Below are positions 15,530 through 23,177 of a DNA stretch of 23,514 bases, in pieces. Source of the stretch: an uncultured Clostridia bacterium (GTDB taxonomy: Bacteria > Bacillota > Clostridia > UBA1381). The stretch spans positions 1 to 23,514 of the forward strand of contig CAKSNH010000025.1 in assembly GCA_934476075.1 (NCBI GenBank), written 5' to 3'. Under the pieces are notes generated by a model. It made no database searches and was not told the origin of the DNA. It was given only the letters and a program-made list of their open reading frames with translations. Both the position numbers and the translations under genes were made by a program. Every line of letters starts with the position of its first letter. The first letter of the stretch is position 1.

Positions 15530-15868
15530 GGTAGCCCTATAAAAGCCTTGTTCAAATCCCGTCCGACAAAGATAACCGCCGTATTCCAATAATACTTTTC
15601 TTTATCGTTCCGGCTGTCAGGCAAATGCCGTACCAATCTTTCTTTTACATTCTCCGTCCGGACGTGCATTGAAACTTTACTTTGAATTAACATTTACGCA
15701 CATGATATAGAAATCTTCAATTTTTGCATCCATGAATGTAAATCATAAAAAGTTACACCATTCCGGCGGACAAGTTTTTTCACAAAAAAAATCCACTTAC
15801 AAAAATACAGCTCAGAAAATATATATTCATCTCCTGAGCTGCGTTCCGCCTTTTGATTCTCAATATCT
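15530..15868. other. Intergenic region with no gene; boundary of the accessory block
   Basis: No credible ORF is seen on either strand. The stretch holds a short piece resembling a tRNA T-loop and 3' end (GTTCAAATCCCGTCCGACA, 15550-15568) without a matching T-stem. It also holds a 10-bp palindrome CGTCCGGACG (15655-15664) and the stem-loop at 15808-15841. GGCGGA (15765-15770) and TCCGCC (15845-15850) bracket that stem-loop. It separates the three-gene operon from the TerB-like block. Confidence 0.5.
15800..15841 (-). terminator. Probable terminator of the TerB-like operon
   Basis: CAGCTCAG and CTGAGCTG (15808-15815 and 15834-15841) pair perfectly around an 18-nt loop. In transcript direction the stem is followed by TATTTTTG. 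It lies about 30 nt after the stop of the cysteine-cluster gene. The T-run is short and the loop is large, so efficiency is uncertain. Confidence 0.5.
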
Positions 15869-16132
15869 TTAAGAATTTTTATACTTAGCTTTCAGTTCAT
15901 TGCATCCTAACATATTTTGTCGTATGTATTCGTCTTTTGTCATAATTTTCTTGAAATACATTTCATACATCTTTTCAACGTTACAAATATCAGGTCTATC
16001 AAAATATATATCACACAAATTATTATCTAATAAATGAATACAACGACCATTTCCAGAATCAAACTCTTTAAGCTGAGATATTGAATCGATATGTTTACAG
16101 CATATCCCACATTTATCACATTCAAACATCAT
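15869..16132 (-). CDS. YkgJ-type cysteine-cluster (metal-binding) protein
   Basis: This 87-aa protein carries the CxxCxxCC cluster typical of YkgJ/zinc- or iron-chelating domain proteins (Cys5, Cys8, Cys11, Cys12 in ECDKCGICC). Further cysteines at 31, 40, 50 and 77 complete a plausible metal site: CIHLLDNNLCDIYFDRPDIC, then GCNEL. It is somewhat shorter than many members. The biochemical role of the family is poorly known; a metal or Fe-S related modification function has been suggested. Its ATG overlaps the stop of the glycine-zipper gene by 4 nt (ATGA), so it is translationally coupled and likely acts with that operon. Confidence 0.82.
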   Translation of the reverse strand: MMFECDKCGICCKHIDSISQLKEFDSGNGRCIHLLDNNLCDIYFDRPDICNVEKMYEMYFKKIMTKDEYIRQNMLGCNELKAKYKNS

Positions 16133-17136
16133 GCAACAATCGACTCAATCTTTTTCTGGGTACTTTCGATAACTAAGCCAGATTCATTTGTGAGTTTTCC
16201 ATCTTTATCTAAAATAGGTGTATCTAATACAGCCTTGATAGCGCCGGCAAGTGACATTGCCGATGCAACTACCTTTCTTTCATCTTCTGTAAAGTTTCTA
16301 AAATCTGTTCCTCTTTCTTTAATGATTTCTGTCATCCGATAAATCATTGGGTCGAAAATTGTTTGAAGTCTTATCAAGAATCTATTAAACATTGCAGAAC
16401 GTCTTCTTATTCCATTACACAAATCTGCAGCAGTTTTCATTTCTTCTTCAAATTCTTTTGCCTTTGCCCAATTTGCATTTGCGGCATCTAAATTCTTTGA
16501 CGCCTTAGCACCCATTACAGCTCCAAGAACTGCCAGTGCCGGTCCTGCAACAAGACCTCCTAAAACGGCAGTACCTCCTGCCATTCCAAGTCCACCGGCT
16601 GCCAATGAACCTCCTCCAAAGAAAGCTAAAGTAGCATTTGTTGCTGCTGCACCGCTTAACGATGCAATAGCTGTTCCTGTGGATGCTGTAGCCAAGGCAC
16701 CCGCTGCACCATATGCACCAAACGCTGTAAGTGCACCTGCCATAGCTCCTGATGCTAAGCCACCAGCCAATGATGATGCCATTCCCTGTAAATCTTTCAA
16801 ATCCGAGAAAGATTTCTTATCTAATACCAATTTCTGTAATTCATTAAGGCCGCTTGATTCACTTAATTCAACATGATTTAGTTTTTCAAACTCATTAATA
16901 AATTTCTTCATACTTCCATCTAGTACTGCGACTTTTCTTTCTCCCAGTTTGTCAATGGCAACTCCACAATTCTTTCTACTTTCATTTGCTTTTTCTTTTG
17001 CACGTTCTACTTTATATTCCGAAGCCTTATTTGTATCACTTGCTTCTTTTTGATCGATACCGGCTTTGATACCTTTTCCTACTCCGAATAAAGCTGTTCC
17101 TGCACCAACAGCGATAAATAACAATGGTATTGGCAT
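16129..17136 (-). CDS. Glycine-zipper-like membrane-interacting protein (hypothetical)
   Basis: This 335-aa protein has a short hydrophobic N-terminus (1-20) and a charged helical segment (28-115). A long Gly/Ala-rich hydrophobic core (about 118-210) follows, including SLAGGLASGAMAGALTAFG and GGGSLAAGGLGMAGGTAVLG, and then a helical C-terminal domain (215-335). This charged-helix / glycine-zipper / helix layout is seen in proteins that insert into or oligomerise in membranes. The ATG at 17136 has GGGGGA upstream. It sits 14 nt after the TerB-like gene and overlaps the YkgJ-type gene by 4 nt. I do not recognise a named family. Automatic annotation may label such proteins as chemotaxis or glycine-zipper proteins on weak grounds. 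A pore-forming or membrane-sensing role is speculative. Confidence 0.75.
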   Translation of the reverse strand: MPIPLLFIAVGAGTALFGVGKGIKAGIDQKEASDTNKASEYKVERAKEKANESRKNCGVAIDKLGERKVAVLDGSMKKFINEFEKLNHVELSESSGLNELQKLVLDKKSFSDLKDLQGMASSLAGGLASGAMAGALTAFGAYGAAGALATASTGTAIASLSGAAATNATLAFFGGGSLAAGGLGMAGGTAVLGGLVAGPALAVLGAVMGAKASKNLDAANANWAKAKEFEEEMKTAADLCNGIRRRSAMFNRFLIRLQTIFDPMIYRMTEIIKERGTDFRNFTEDERKVVASAMSLAGAIKAVLDTPILDKDGKLTNESGLVIESTQKKIESIVA

Positions 17137-17150
17137 ATGTAATTTCCCCC

Positions 17151-17708
17151 TTAAAAACCAATCTCTGAAATAGTTGTTAAAATATTTTCCTGTACCTGCT
17201 TTATGTCTTTTTTAACCTGTTTAATTTTTTCTGGTTTATATTCATCGTCTGGTAATTCTTCAATCCAATCCTTATGTTTTTCAAGTGCTAAACATGTTTC
17301 TGCAACATCTATCATTTCTTGATATATGCTTTCCGGTAGTTCCCAATACTCTCTGAGGAAATCTACAACTTCTATTTCATCTATTGTGAAATATGTATCG
17401 GCATATCCCAAATTAACGAGATTCCAAATTATTTTAGCTTTGTCCTTACCAGAAACATACTTATTTAAGTCAAGGTCCAATGCTCCGTACATATATGATT
17501 CTTCTGCATTTTTTTTCAACACATCGATACAAGTCATTTTTTCTTTTTTACTTATTTCGTTGCAGTCCTGTCTAACTTGTTTCTTATCGTCTGCATCCAA
17601 GTACAATTCCTTACATATTTTATCAAACAGTTTCTCTTCGCCATCTGATACTTCGCCATCTGACATCATATACAAATAGTATAATTTTGCCTGTCCTCTG
17701 TAATCCAT
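17151..17708 (-). CDS. TerB-like (tellurite resistance/stress) domain protein
   Basis: This 185-aa soluble, acidic helical protein starts with KLYYLYMMSDGEVSDGEEKLFDKICKE split over residues 8-34. This resembles the first helices and acidic metal-coordinating loop of TerB/DjlA-N domains (Asp17, Glu19, Asp22, Glu24). A second half (about 95-145, around FTIDEIEVVDFLREYW) repeats that pattern. TerB domains are linked to membrane-associated stress and phage-inhibition operons (known of the family). The start is ATG at 17708, with AGGAGG eight nt upstream; the frame extends further into the upstream gene but has no ribosome site there. It lies 13 nt after the 522-aa gene and 14 nt before the glycine-zipper gene. 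Confidence 0.7.
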   Translation of the reverse strand: MDYRGQAKLYYLYMMSDGEVSDGEEKLFDKICKELYLDADDKKQVRQDCNEISKKEKMTCIDVLKKNAEESYMYGALDLDLNKYVSGKDKAKIIWNLVNLGYADTYFTIDEIEVVDFLREYWELPESIYQEMIDVAETCLALEKHKDWIEELPDDEYKPEKIKQVKKDIKQVQENILTTISEIGF

Positions 17709-17721
17709 CGTTTTGCCTCCT

Positions 17722-19290
17722 TTATAATTTAAAAGTTTCTCCAAGCAACATCTTATTATTAAAATCATCCATAATTTCAAACGGTTTATTTCCGCCAAGA
17801 GCCGCCGTTATATTGTTTGCACTTTCAATCAATAAATCTGCATCTCCTATATCCAAAGCATCTCTAATTCCTGAAAACGACTCATTAAAAACTTCCATTG
17901 CCCCGGACAAATATTGTTCAATAATCTCATTCATCTGTGCCCTGTACTCACGAATCATTTTAATATGTTCTTTGCAAGCCTTCTCTATTGCTATTCTTTC
18001 TTCGTGCGCTAGCTTAGCCTCCTTCAAAGAATTCATCAGGACACCGTATGTAGCCGAAGACAATGCATATCCGACCATACCTCCAACTAACCCACCAACA
18101 ACCGGTATCGGAATAACCGCCTGTCCTATTACAGTGAACATTGATGAAGCAATCATTCCTGTTCCTTGTTCCCCTAAATCCTCTAAGCATTGAGTTCCGT
18201 CAATTTCACCCTTAAAATATTTAGAAAGCGTCTTAGATGCACTAACAGTTACCGCAACAATAGTTCCAGCAACATTTGTTTTTGCCAGAGCTCTTGTATA
18301 TTCTGACGTTGAATTCTGCATTGCACCTTTTATCGCAGAGCCGGCAAATCCGGTTCCATAACCCATTGCAGCGGATTGTGTGGTATCCTTCACAACATTC
18401 AGTGCGGCTTCATCAGCTTCAACTTCACCTTTGCACATTCCAACAATATTTCTGACAAGAGAAGCACTACCGCCTATTAACGCTGCTGTTTCGGCAGTTT
18501 TAATTCCTGCTCTATGAGAAACATTTGCTATACTTTTAATCGTCGACAATCCCGGACTATCAACCGCTTCCAATGACTGTTTACGAGTTAATTTACTTGG
18601 TCTTAGATTTTTCTTTAACTTATTGAGATTATCAATTTTCTTTTCAAGATTTGCTATGGCTTTTTCATTTCCATTCGCTCTTGCTATTTCCAACTGTTTT
18701 TGCAAAGAACTAATCTCATCTGTTGCCCTATCAATCATTTGTTGATATTCGTCTTTCGGAACCTCAATTTTTACATCGTTGTCTATGTATTTCTGAAAAT
18801 CCTTAGACTGCAATTTCTTTAATGCTCTTTCAGCATTACCCACTCCGGTAGGATCGTTTGCTGAAGCACCAATAAACTTCATTTGACTTCCTGAGCCGGC
18901 AATAACATTTCCGTCAGCATCAACTTCCACATGGTCAAATAATGGATGATTTGCAGGAGTATTAGGTAAATCATCGTGTCTTATTTTTCTACTGTTTTTT
19001 CCCGCGATGATATTTTCTGCATTTGAAGTTGCTGTATCTTTAACCTCGGCAGCCCAACCGGCCTTTTGCTGTCGTATAGAGAATGCATATTCATCATTTG
19101 TCCCTTGTTCCTGTATACTTTTCAAACTTTTTTGTAAACGTGTTCCGGTTTCGTTATCCACTCCGGACAGTCCTACCAAATGTTCTTTTACAGCAGAACC
19201 GTATCTCTGTACAGTCTCATATGAGGCTCCTGCTATTCCTGCCCGTAACAAATCATCTTGTTTATCTTTTTTACTGCTATCCTGTGCCAA
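17722..19290 (-). CDS. 522-aa protein with coiled coil and glycine-rich hydrophobic segments (hypothetical)
   Basis: I do not recognise the family. The N-terminal part (1-175) is polar and contains a DADGNVIAGSGSQMKFIGAS stretch. A coiled coil follows (about 180-230), then several Gly/Ala-rich hydrophobic segments (about 265-285, 305-325, 338-355 and 378-418, the last with VIPIPVVGGLVGGMVGYAL). A helical C-terminal region (420-522) completes it. The overall plan parallels the 335-aa protein downstream, suggesting a pair of membrane-inserting partners. The start is TTG at 19290, preceded by GAGGTGAT, a strong ribosome site. It is the first large gene after the promoter at 19496-19525 and is followed by the TerB-like gene after 13 nt. 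Confidence 0.8.
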   Translation of the reverse strand: MAQDSSKKDKQDDLLRAGIAGASYETVQRYGSAVKEHLVGLSGVDNETGTRLQKSLKSIQEQGTNDEYAFSIRQQKAGWAAEVKDTATSNAENIIAGKNSRKIRHDDLPNTPANHPLFDHVEVDADGNVIAGSGSQMKFIGASANDPTGVGNAERALKKLQSKDFQKYIDNDVKIEVPKDEYQQMIDRATDEISSLQKQLEIARANGNEKAIANLEKKIDNLNKLKKNLRPSKLTRKQSLEAVDSPGLSTIKSIANVSHRAGIKTAETAALIGGSASLVRNIVGMCKGEVEADEAALNVVKDTTQSAAMGYGTGFAGSAIKGAMQNSTSEYTRALAKTNVAGTIVAVTVSASKTLSKYFKGEIDGTQCLEDLGEQGTGMIASSMFTVIGQAVIPIPVVGGLVGGMVGYALSSATYGVLMNSLKEAKLAHEERIAIEKACKEHIKMIREYRAQMNEIIEQYLSGAMEVFNESFSGIRDALDIGDADLLIESANNITAALGGNKPFEIMDDFNNKMLLGETFKL

Positions 19291-19312
19291 ACTATCACCT
19301 CACATAAACATT

Positions 19313-19468
19313 TTATGCTTTCAAATATACTAAATAGTAAATTGTAATCATAATGCCAAATGAAATACACCCGTAAACTATTCTTGATGTAATTCTTCCG
19401 TCTTCAAGTCTTTTCGCTTTCTCCGGAATAGTCCATTCTCTTCCAAAGTTTGCGTCACATTCTTTCAA
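19313..19468 (-). CDS. Tiny membrane ORF at the head of the TerB-like operon
   Basis: The frame codes for about 51 residues: a polar, charged first half (FGREWTIPEKAKRLEDGR) and one hydrophobic helix (GCISFGIMITIYYLVYL). It lies directly between a good promoter and the TTG start of the 522-aa gene, 22 nt away. The composition looks coding, but the only start candidate is a TTG at 19468 with no clear ribosome site. The frame is open up to the promoter, so it could be a 5'-truncated relic or use an odd start. Confidence 0.45.
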   Translation of the reverse strand: MKECDANFGREWTIPEKAKRLEDGRITSRIVYGCISFGIMITIYYLVYLKA

Positions 19469-19495
19469 ATACTTTGCTAGTATTATGTTACATAT

Positions 19496-19525
19496 ATTAT
19501 ACTACCTTTAACGGAAAAATGTCAA
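19496..19525 (-). promoter_or_regulatory. Strong sigma-A promoter of the TerB-like operon
   Basis: -35 TTGACA (19520-19525) and -10 TATAAT (19496-19501) are both perfect to consensus, with an 18-nt spacer. It begins right after the stop of the upstream acidic-protein gene. Confidence 0.8.
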
Positions 19526-19537
19526 ACAAAAGTTAAT

Positions 19538-19831
19538 CTATTTTCTCATTATCCTTACACGCAAAAAAGTCGGTCCCATAGTAACCACGGCAACACCTAA
19601 ACCCGCTCCCACAGCTGCTGCTACCAAACCAAGTGCTAATCTAACTATCCTAGAAACAAAATCATATGAATAATCGTCATCATCATAATATATTCCGTTA
19701 TTATCTGAATCATAAAATGAACCACTACCATAGGAATTCTTATATCCCCAGCTTCCATCATCTTCATCTGAATTAAAGGTTCCGTTTACATCGTCAGAAT
19801 TTAAAAAATCCCAACCTTTATCTTTTGACAT
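19538..19831 (-). CDS. Acidic, Tyr/Ser-rich small membrane protein (hypothetical)
   Basis: The 97-aa product starts MSKDKGWDFLNSDD and has an Asp/Ser/Tyr/Gly-rich low-complexity region (NSDEDDGSWGYKNSYGSGSF, then YYDDDDYSYDF). It ends with a membrane helix (ALGLVAAAVGAGLGVAVVTM) and a basic tail. The frame stays open upstream to a GTG near 19900, but that stretch is the out-of-frame body of a truncated NUDIX gene, so I prefer the ATG at 19831. The ribosome site there is weak. No family is recognised. Being directly joined to a broken gene suggests it came in with the accessory block, and it may belong functionally with the membrane proteins downstream. Confidence 0.55.
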   Translation of the reverse strand: MSKDKGWDFLNSDDVNGTFNSDEDDGSWGYKNSYGSGSFYDSDNNGIYYDDDDYSYDFVSRIVRLALGLVAAAVGAGLGVAVVTMGPTFLRVRIMRK

Positions 19832-19835
19832 AGAA

Positions 19836-19934
19836 TCACTTAAAATCACCATATCCTCTTGCTGTTGCAAATATCTGCTTCTTTTCCTTAATGGAATCAC
19901 AGATTACAGCAGCAACAACTTTTATTGTTTTCAT
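19836..19934 (-). pseudogene. Truncated NUDIX hydrolase (MutT-like) N-terminus
   Basis: The frame reads MKTIKVVAAVICD, then SIKEKKQIFATARGYGDFK, the first beta strand and loop of small MutT-type (deoxy)nucleoside triphosphate pyrophosphohydrolases. It then stops at 19836-19838, exactly where the family would continue into the NUDIX box. The catalytic box is absent. A GAGG site lies five nt before the ATG. The break marks a junction: the rest of the gene is not found in the window. Confidence 0.7.
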
Positions 19935-19941
19935 GAAGTCC

Positions 19942-20473
19942 TCATTTCACAAGAATAAACTTAAGGTAATCTATATCTATAACCTCAGGATTTTTCTTGG
20001 CAATTTTCTGAATAAAGAAAGCTGCTAAGGTCTGATTAAGGTCAAACAAGTAACCCATGTTACCATTTCCATCCTTATCAAAAGGAGCATATTTAACATT
20101 ACAATATTCAAGAATTTTATCCTTGTAGCACCATTCTTAAGCGGTGTCTTTAACATGTGATAATCGCAATCAACCCTGCGACCATCTTTTGTATACTTTG
20201 GTGCCCAGATGAACTGTCCTGTTCTCTCCTCGTTATATGTATCTCCCTGGAAAACCAGATATGTCATTGACTGACCTACCACACGTTTAACTGGCACATA
20301 TGTCTTTGATGGACTTACTTTCTTTCCAGAAATTGCAGTTTTCTTTGCTGCTTCGGCGGCCTTGGCTGCTTCAACCGCAGCTTTTGCTTCTTCTATTTCC
20401 TTGTTTAGTACTGCTGCATCTGCTGGATCCACAGCTGTAAGAAACTTCTCAAAAGCAGCTGGATAAGGATGAC
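19942..20473 (-). pseudogene. Frameshifted, 5'-truncated gene upstream of the mutT remnant
   Basis: The reading frame enters as CHPYPAAFEKFLTAVDP, passes an Ala/Lys/Glu-rich helix (KEIEEAKAAVEAAKAAEAAK) and a segment TYLVFQGDTYNEERTGQFIW, and reaches LKTPLKNGA near 20130. It must then shift frame by one base to continue as YKDKILEYCNVKYAPFDKDG, ending LKFIL-VK before a TGA at 19942-19944. Both parts look like good coding sequence, so it is one gene broken by an indel. The 5' end is cut at the junction with the terminase fragment. I cannot name the family with confidence; the middle segment vaguely recalls EVE-like modified-base-binding domains, which would fit a defence neighbourhood. Confidence 0.6.
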
Positions 20474-20944
20474 AAGTTCTGCATCTTACCGTACTTCTGG
20501 ATACTGGAAGATACGCTGGAGCTTCGAGTAAGGCGAGACCACGTCCCTTATGATGTCTGGGAACGACAAGGCTTTCTGGAAACTACCGTGGGAAATGTCG
20601 TCCACTACGGTTACATTGAAAAATTCATCAAGCGTCTTGGAGAACGATTTAATATTAGAGAAATTGCCTTTGACCGCTAGGGAGCTGTTCAGATGGTTCA
20701 AAACCTCAAAGGCATGGGCTTTACTGTTGTTCCTTTCGGTCAGGGATTTAATGATATGTCCCCACCGACAAAAGAACTCATGAAGTTAACGCTGGAGCAA
20801 AAGCTGGCTCACGGTGGTCATCCGGTACTCCGTTGGATGATGGATAACATCTATATCCGCACTGACCCGGCAGGCAATATAAAGGCTGACAAAGAAAAAT
20901 CCACAGAGAAAATCGACGGAGCCGTCGCCACTATTATAGGTCTC
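20474..20944 (+). pseudogene. Phage terminase large subunit, C-terminal fragment
   Basis: The plus-strand frame reads KFCILPYFWILED, RRDHVPYDVWERQGFLETT, then FNIREIAFDR, an in-frame TAG (20678-20680), and GAVQMVQNLKGMGFTVVPFG. It continues through MSPPTKELMKLTLEQKLAHG and DPAGNIKADKEKSTEKIDGA to ATII. This is the nuclease half of a tailed-phage large terminase. The stop most likely replaces the Trp expected in FDRWGAVQ. The N-terminal ATPase half is missing and the 3' end is fused to a recombinase fragment, so it is a dead prophage relic on the strand opposite to its neighbours. Confidence 0.85.
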
Positions 20945-21297
20945 GTCCCCCAATACTATGTAGAAGGTAACCACGAAGCTATTATTCTGAAAGACATTTA
21001 CTTACAGGTATAAGAAGAACTTGTAAAGAAAGCCAACACCAAAGAAGCCTACGATGAGATTGCTGAACAGATATTTGCCTCAGAGAAAAACGCCAACAGG
21101 CATCAATGGATACCGTACAGCGATATGAGCAGTTGCAACGAATCACAGAATTACAAGATTTCATCAAAGACCAGACTTCCGACCTTATCACTTTTGATGA
21201 AGCCCTTGTAAAACGTTGGCTGAAACAAATCACAATTTGGGACGACCATTGCACCATCGAGTTGAAATCTGGTCTTAAGGTCGATGTTGAAAGATAA
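20945..21297 (+). pseudogene. Large serine recombinase, C-terminal fragments
   Basis: Directly fused to the terminase fragment, the frame reads VPQYYVEGNHEAIILKDIYL-QV, then a TAA (21011-21013) where Gln is expected, then EELVKK. An apparent internal deletion brings it to TKEAYDEIAEQIFA. A missing base near 21079 shifts the frame to MDTVQRYEQLQRITELQDFI and a C-terminus DDHCTIELKSGLKVDVER. This matches the zinc-ribbon/coiled-coil C-terminal part of large serine recombinases carried by integrative elements. The catalytic serine domain is absent, so it cannot be active. Confidence 0.8.
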
Positions 21298-21311
21298 ACA
21301 TAATACATGAA

Positions 21312-21340
21312 ACCCTCCTATCCCTGAAGGCCAGGAGGGT
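21312..21340. terminator. Stem-loop between converging recombinase relic and AIPR gene
   Basis: ACCCTCCT (21312-21319) and AGGAGGGT (21333-21340) pair perfectly around a 13-nt loop. It sits between two convergent reading frames, where a bidirectional terminator is expected, but T-runs are poor on both sides. Confidence 0.5.
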
Positions 21341-21348
21341 ACTTCGCT

Positions 21349-23031
21349 TTATTCGTCTAACATATTATCTATATACTGTATAAATTCTGCACTTTTGGCT
21401 ACACGTCCATTTCCTCCATGCTGCTTATATATTTCGTATACTCTATTTCGAATATTTTCAATTATGGTATCCGTTACAGAGTCCATATCTAAGTTCTTAA
21501 TGTCAGAGGGAGTAATATTTTTCTTACTCAATACATCTGCAATAACTGCATACAGCACATAATATAAAATATCACTTTTTTCTGCTGGAGAATAATCAGA
21601 AACGCTTCTTACGTTTTTCTGGATTTTTTTACCTAGCAAGGCCACTCTATAAAATACCTCTAGATCATTACTCTTTTCGTATAACTCGTTGTATGTTTTT
21701 TCGTCATTCAGCAATGTTGATGGTCTTGCTCGTGCATAATCTGGCTTTTTCAGAAAAATTGTAATAAGGCACTGTGCAAGAAAAGATACTCCAACAATCT
21801 CCGCAGGCTTACGTCCCTGATTTTTATAATAATTTTTTCTCCTATCGTAAAATAATCCTCTGTTCTTGAAATACATTTCAATTTGAAGATGTATAGGATC
21901 AGTCACACGCAATGTTGCTTTTGGAATATTTGTCTGATTATTTGTAGCAAAGATAATTTGATCTCTTGATTCTTCATTATCAGGAACAATTATCCTTAAC
22001 AAAATGGAACGTTTGTCTGACTCTAATGTTTCTCTATTTTCAGAAAAATAATTATATATCTCCATTGACGTTTGTAATCCATTAACAATTTCAGGATTAA
22101 CGATTTGTAACTCTCTGTTATTTACCAATGTAGCTTCGGATGCTAGTACTGTAACTCCATTATTTAACCACCAAAAATCATTATTATCGGCTCTATGCAG
22201 TGTTTCAGATATACTACTGTTTACATTATTTTTCCCTTGATAATCACGCACATTAGAATCGAAAAAGCTCTTTCTCACATCGCCTTCATCATTTACTATA
22301 AAGTTAAAATAGCTTTTCAAATCAACCAACGCAATATAATTTTTTTGATTTGGCGAAATTGGGATATCCGCAAATCTAAGATTCACTCTATTTTCTATCA
22401 CCGTATTATACATATCAAACAGAGCATCAGAATCAACAAAAGTTACCTCAACAACTGCATTCGGGAATAATCCTTTTATGGTATCTTTCAGTTCTTCAGC
22501 CTGCTGAATTACATTAGGATGTAATTCTGATGCTAATGTTGCATAGTAAAATCTGAATTTTAACTTTACTCTGCTGGTTATCAAGCGTGTATATGTATCT
22601 CTAAACATAGTAAATGCTTCGAGAACATCGGCGTTATACCTTGTCGTAAAATCAGTTGTTGTTTTTGATAAATCCAGAAGATTGCCAGAGATAGTTTTCC
22701 ACTTCATCACAGCATCTTCTCCAAATGATGTGGTCTTCTTTGACTGGATAATTATCATTTCCAGAATAGAATCTTTTGGCACAGATATATGTTCAACAAC
22801 ATCAGGAGCAATAAGTAAATTATTTAAAAATAAATAAATTGAATCGCATCCTCCATCCAATCCTTTTCCCACAATACCATTATCTACTTCATCGTCACTT
22901 AATCCTTGATTTTTCAATATTTGGCTTGCTGAAAAAAATTCAAAATATTCTGAAATGCTGCTATAGTTATCATTATTCTGAAATTCTTGTTCAATTAAAT
23001 TTTCTAGTAATATTTGTGCATTCTTACTCAT
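21349..23031 (-). CDS. AIPR family abortive-infection phage-resistance protein
   Basis: This 560-aa protein has the AIPR signature in its middle: FFDSNVRDYQGKNNVNSSI (257-273), DFWWLNNGVTVLASEA (285-300) and IVNPEIVNGLQTSMEIYN (310-327). The N-terminal region has GCDSIYLF (61-68) and IIIQSKK (93-99), an Asp...Gln-x-Lys arrangement resembling a PD-(D/E)xK nuclease core (inference). AIPR proteins occur alone or with restriction-modification genes and are linked to abortive phage infection. Length and motifs look intact. The ATG has GGAGG about 8 nt upstream. It is preceded by a small repeat-containing ORF 14 nt upstream and flanked by mobile-element debris, consistent with horizontal acquisition. 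Confidence 0.87.
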   Translation of the reverse strand: MSKNAQILLENLIEQEFQNNDNYSSISEYFEFFSASQILKNQGLSDDEVDNGIVGKGLDGGCDSIYLFLNNLLIAPDVVEHISVPKDSILEMIIIQSKKTTSFGEDAVMKWKTISGNLLDLSKTTTDFTTRYNADVLEAFTMFRDTYTRLITSRVKLKFRFYYATLASELHPNVIQQAEELKDTIKGLFPNAVVEVTFVDSDALFDMYNTVIENRVNLRFADIPISPNQKNYIALVDLKSYFNFIVNDEGDVRKSFFDSNVRDYQGKNNVNSSISETLHRADNNDFWWLNNGVTVLASEATLVNNRELQIVNPEIVNGLQTSMEIYNYFSENRETLESDKRSILLRIIVPDNEESRDQIIFATNNQTNIPKATLRVTDPIHLQIEMYFKNRGLFYDRRKNYYKNQGRKPAEIVGVSFLAQCLITIFLKKPDYARARPSTLLNDEKTYNELYEKSNDLEVFYRVALLGKKIQKNVRSVSDYSPAEKSDILYYVLYAVIADVLSKKNITPSDIKNLDMDSVTDTIIENIRNRVYEIYKQHGGNGRVAKSAEFIQYIDNMLDE

Positions 23032-23045
23032 CTTTTATCCTCCAC

Positions 23046-23177
23046 TTACACAGTAATTTTCCTGTTATCTATTCCACTGCCAAGTCTGCCTCTTAGTATT
23101 GAGTTGCTTAAACTGCGGTCGGCTCTGACAACAATTCCAGTGCCACAACCTATGACATCTAATCCACAGTCTACCAT
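23046..23177 (-). CDS. Small Gly/Cys-containing ORF upstream of AIPR (hypothetical or truncated)
   Basis: The frame codes for 43 residues: MVDCGLDVIGCGTGIVV, RADRSLSNSILRGRLG, SGIDNRKITV. It stops 14 nt before the AIPR ATG, and the AIPR ribosome site lies in that gap. The frame is open for 8 codons before the ATG and then hits a stop; no good ribosome site is seen. A related peptide (GSGLDAIGCCTRIDVI) is coded by the upstream repeat copy and then stops. It may be the eroded 3' end of a repeat-containing gene or a true small peptide. No family is recognised. Confidence 0.35.
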   Translation of the reverse strand: MVDCGLDVIGCGTGIVVRADRSLSNSILRGRLGSGIDNRKITV

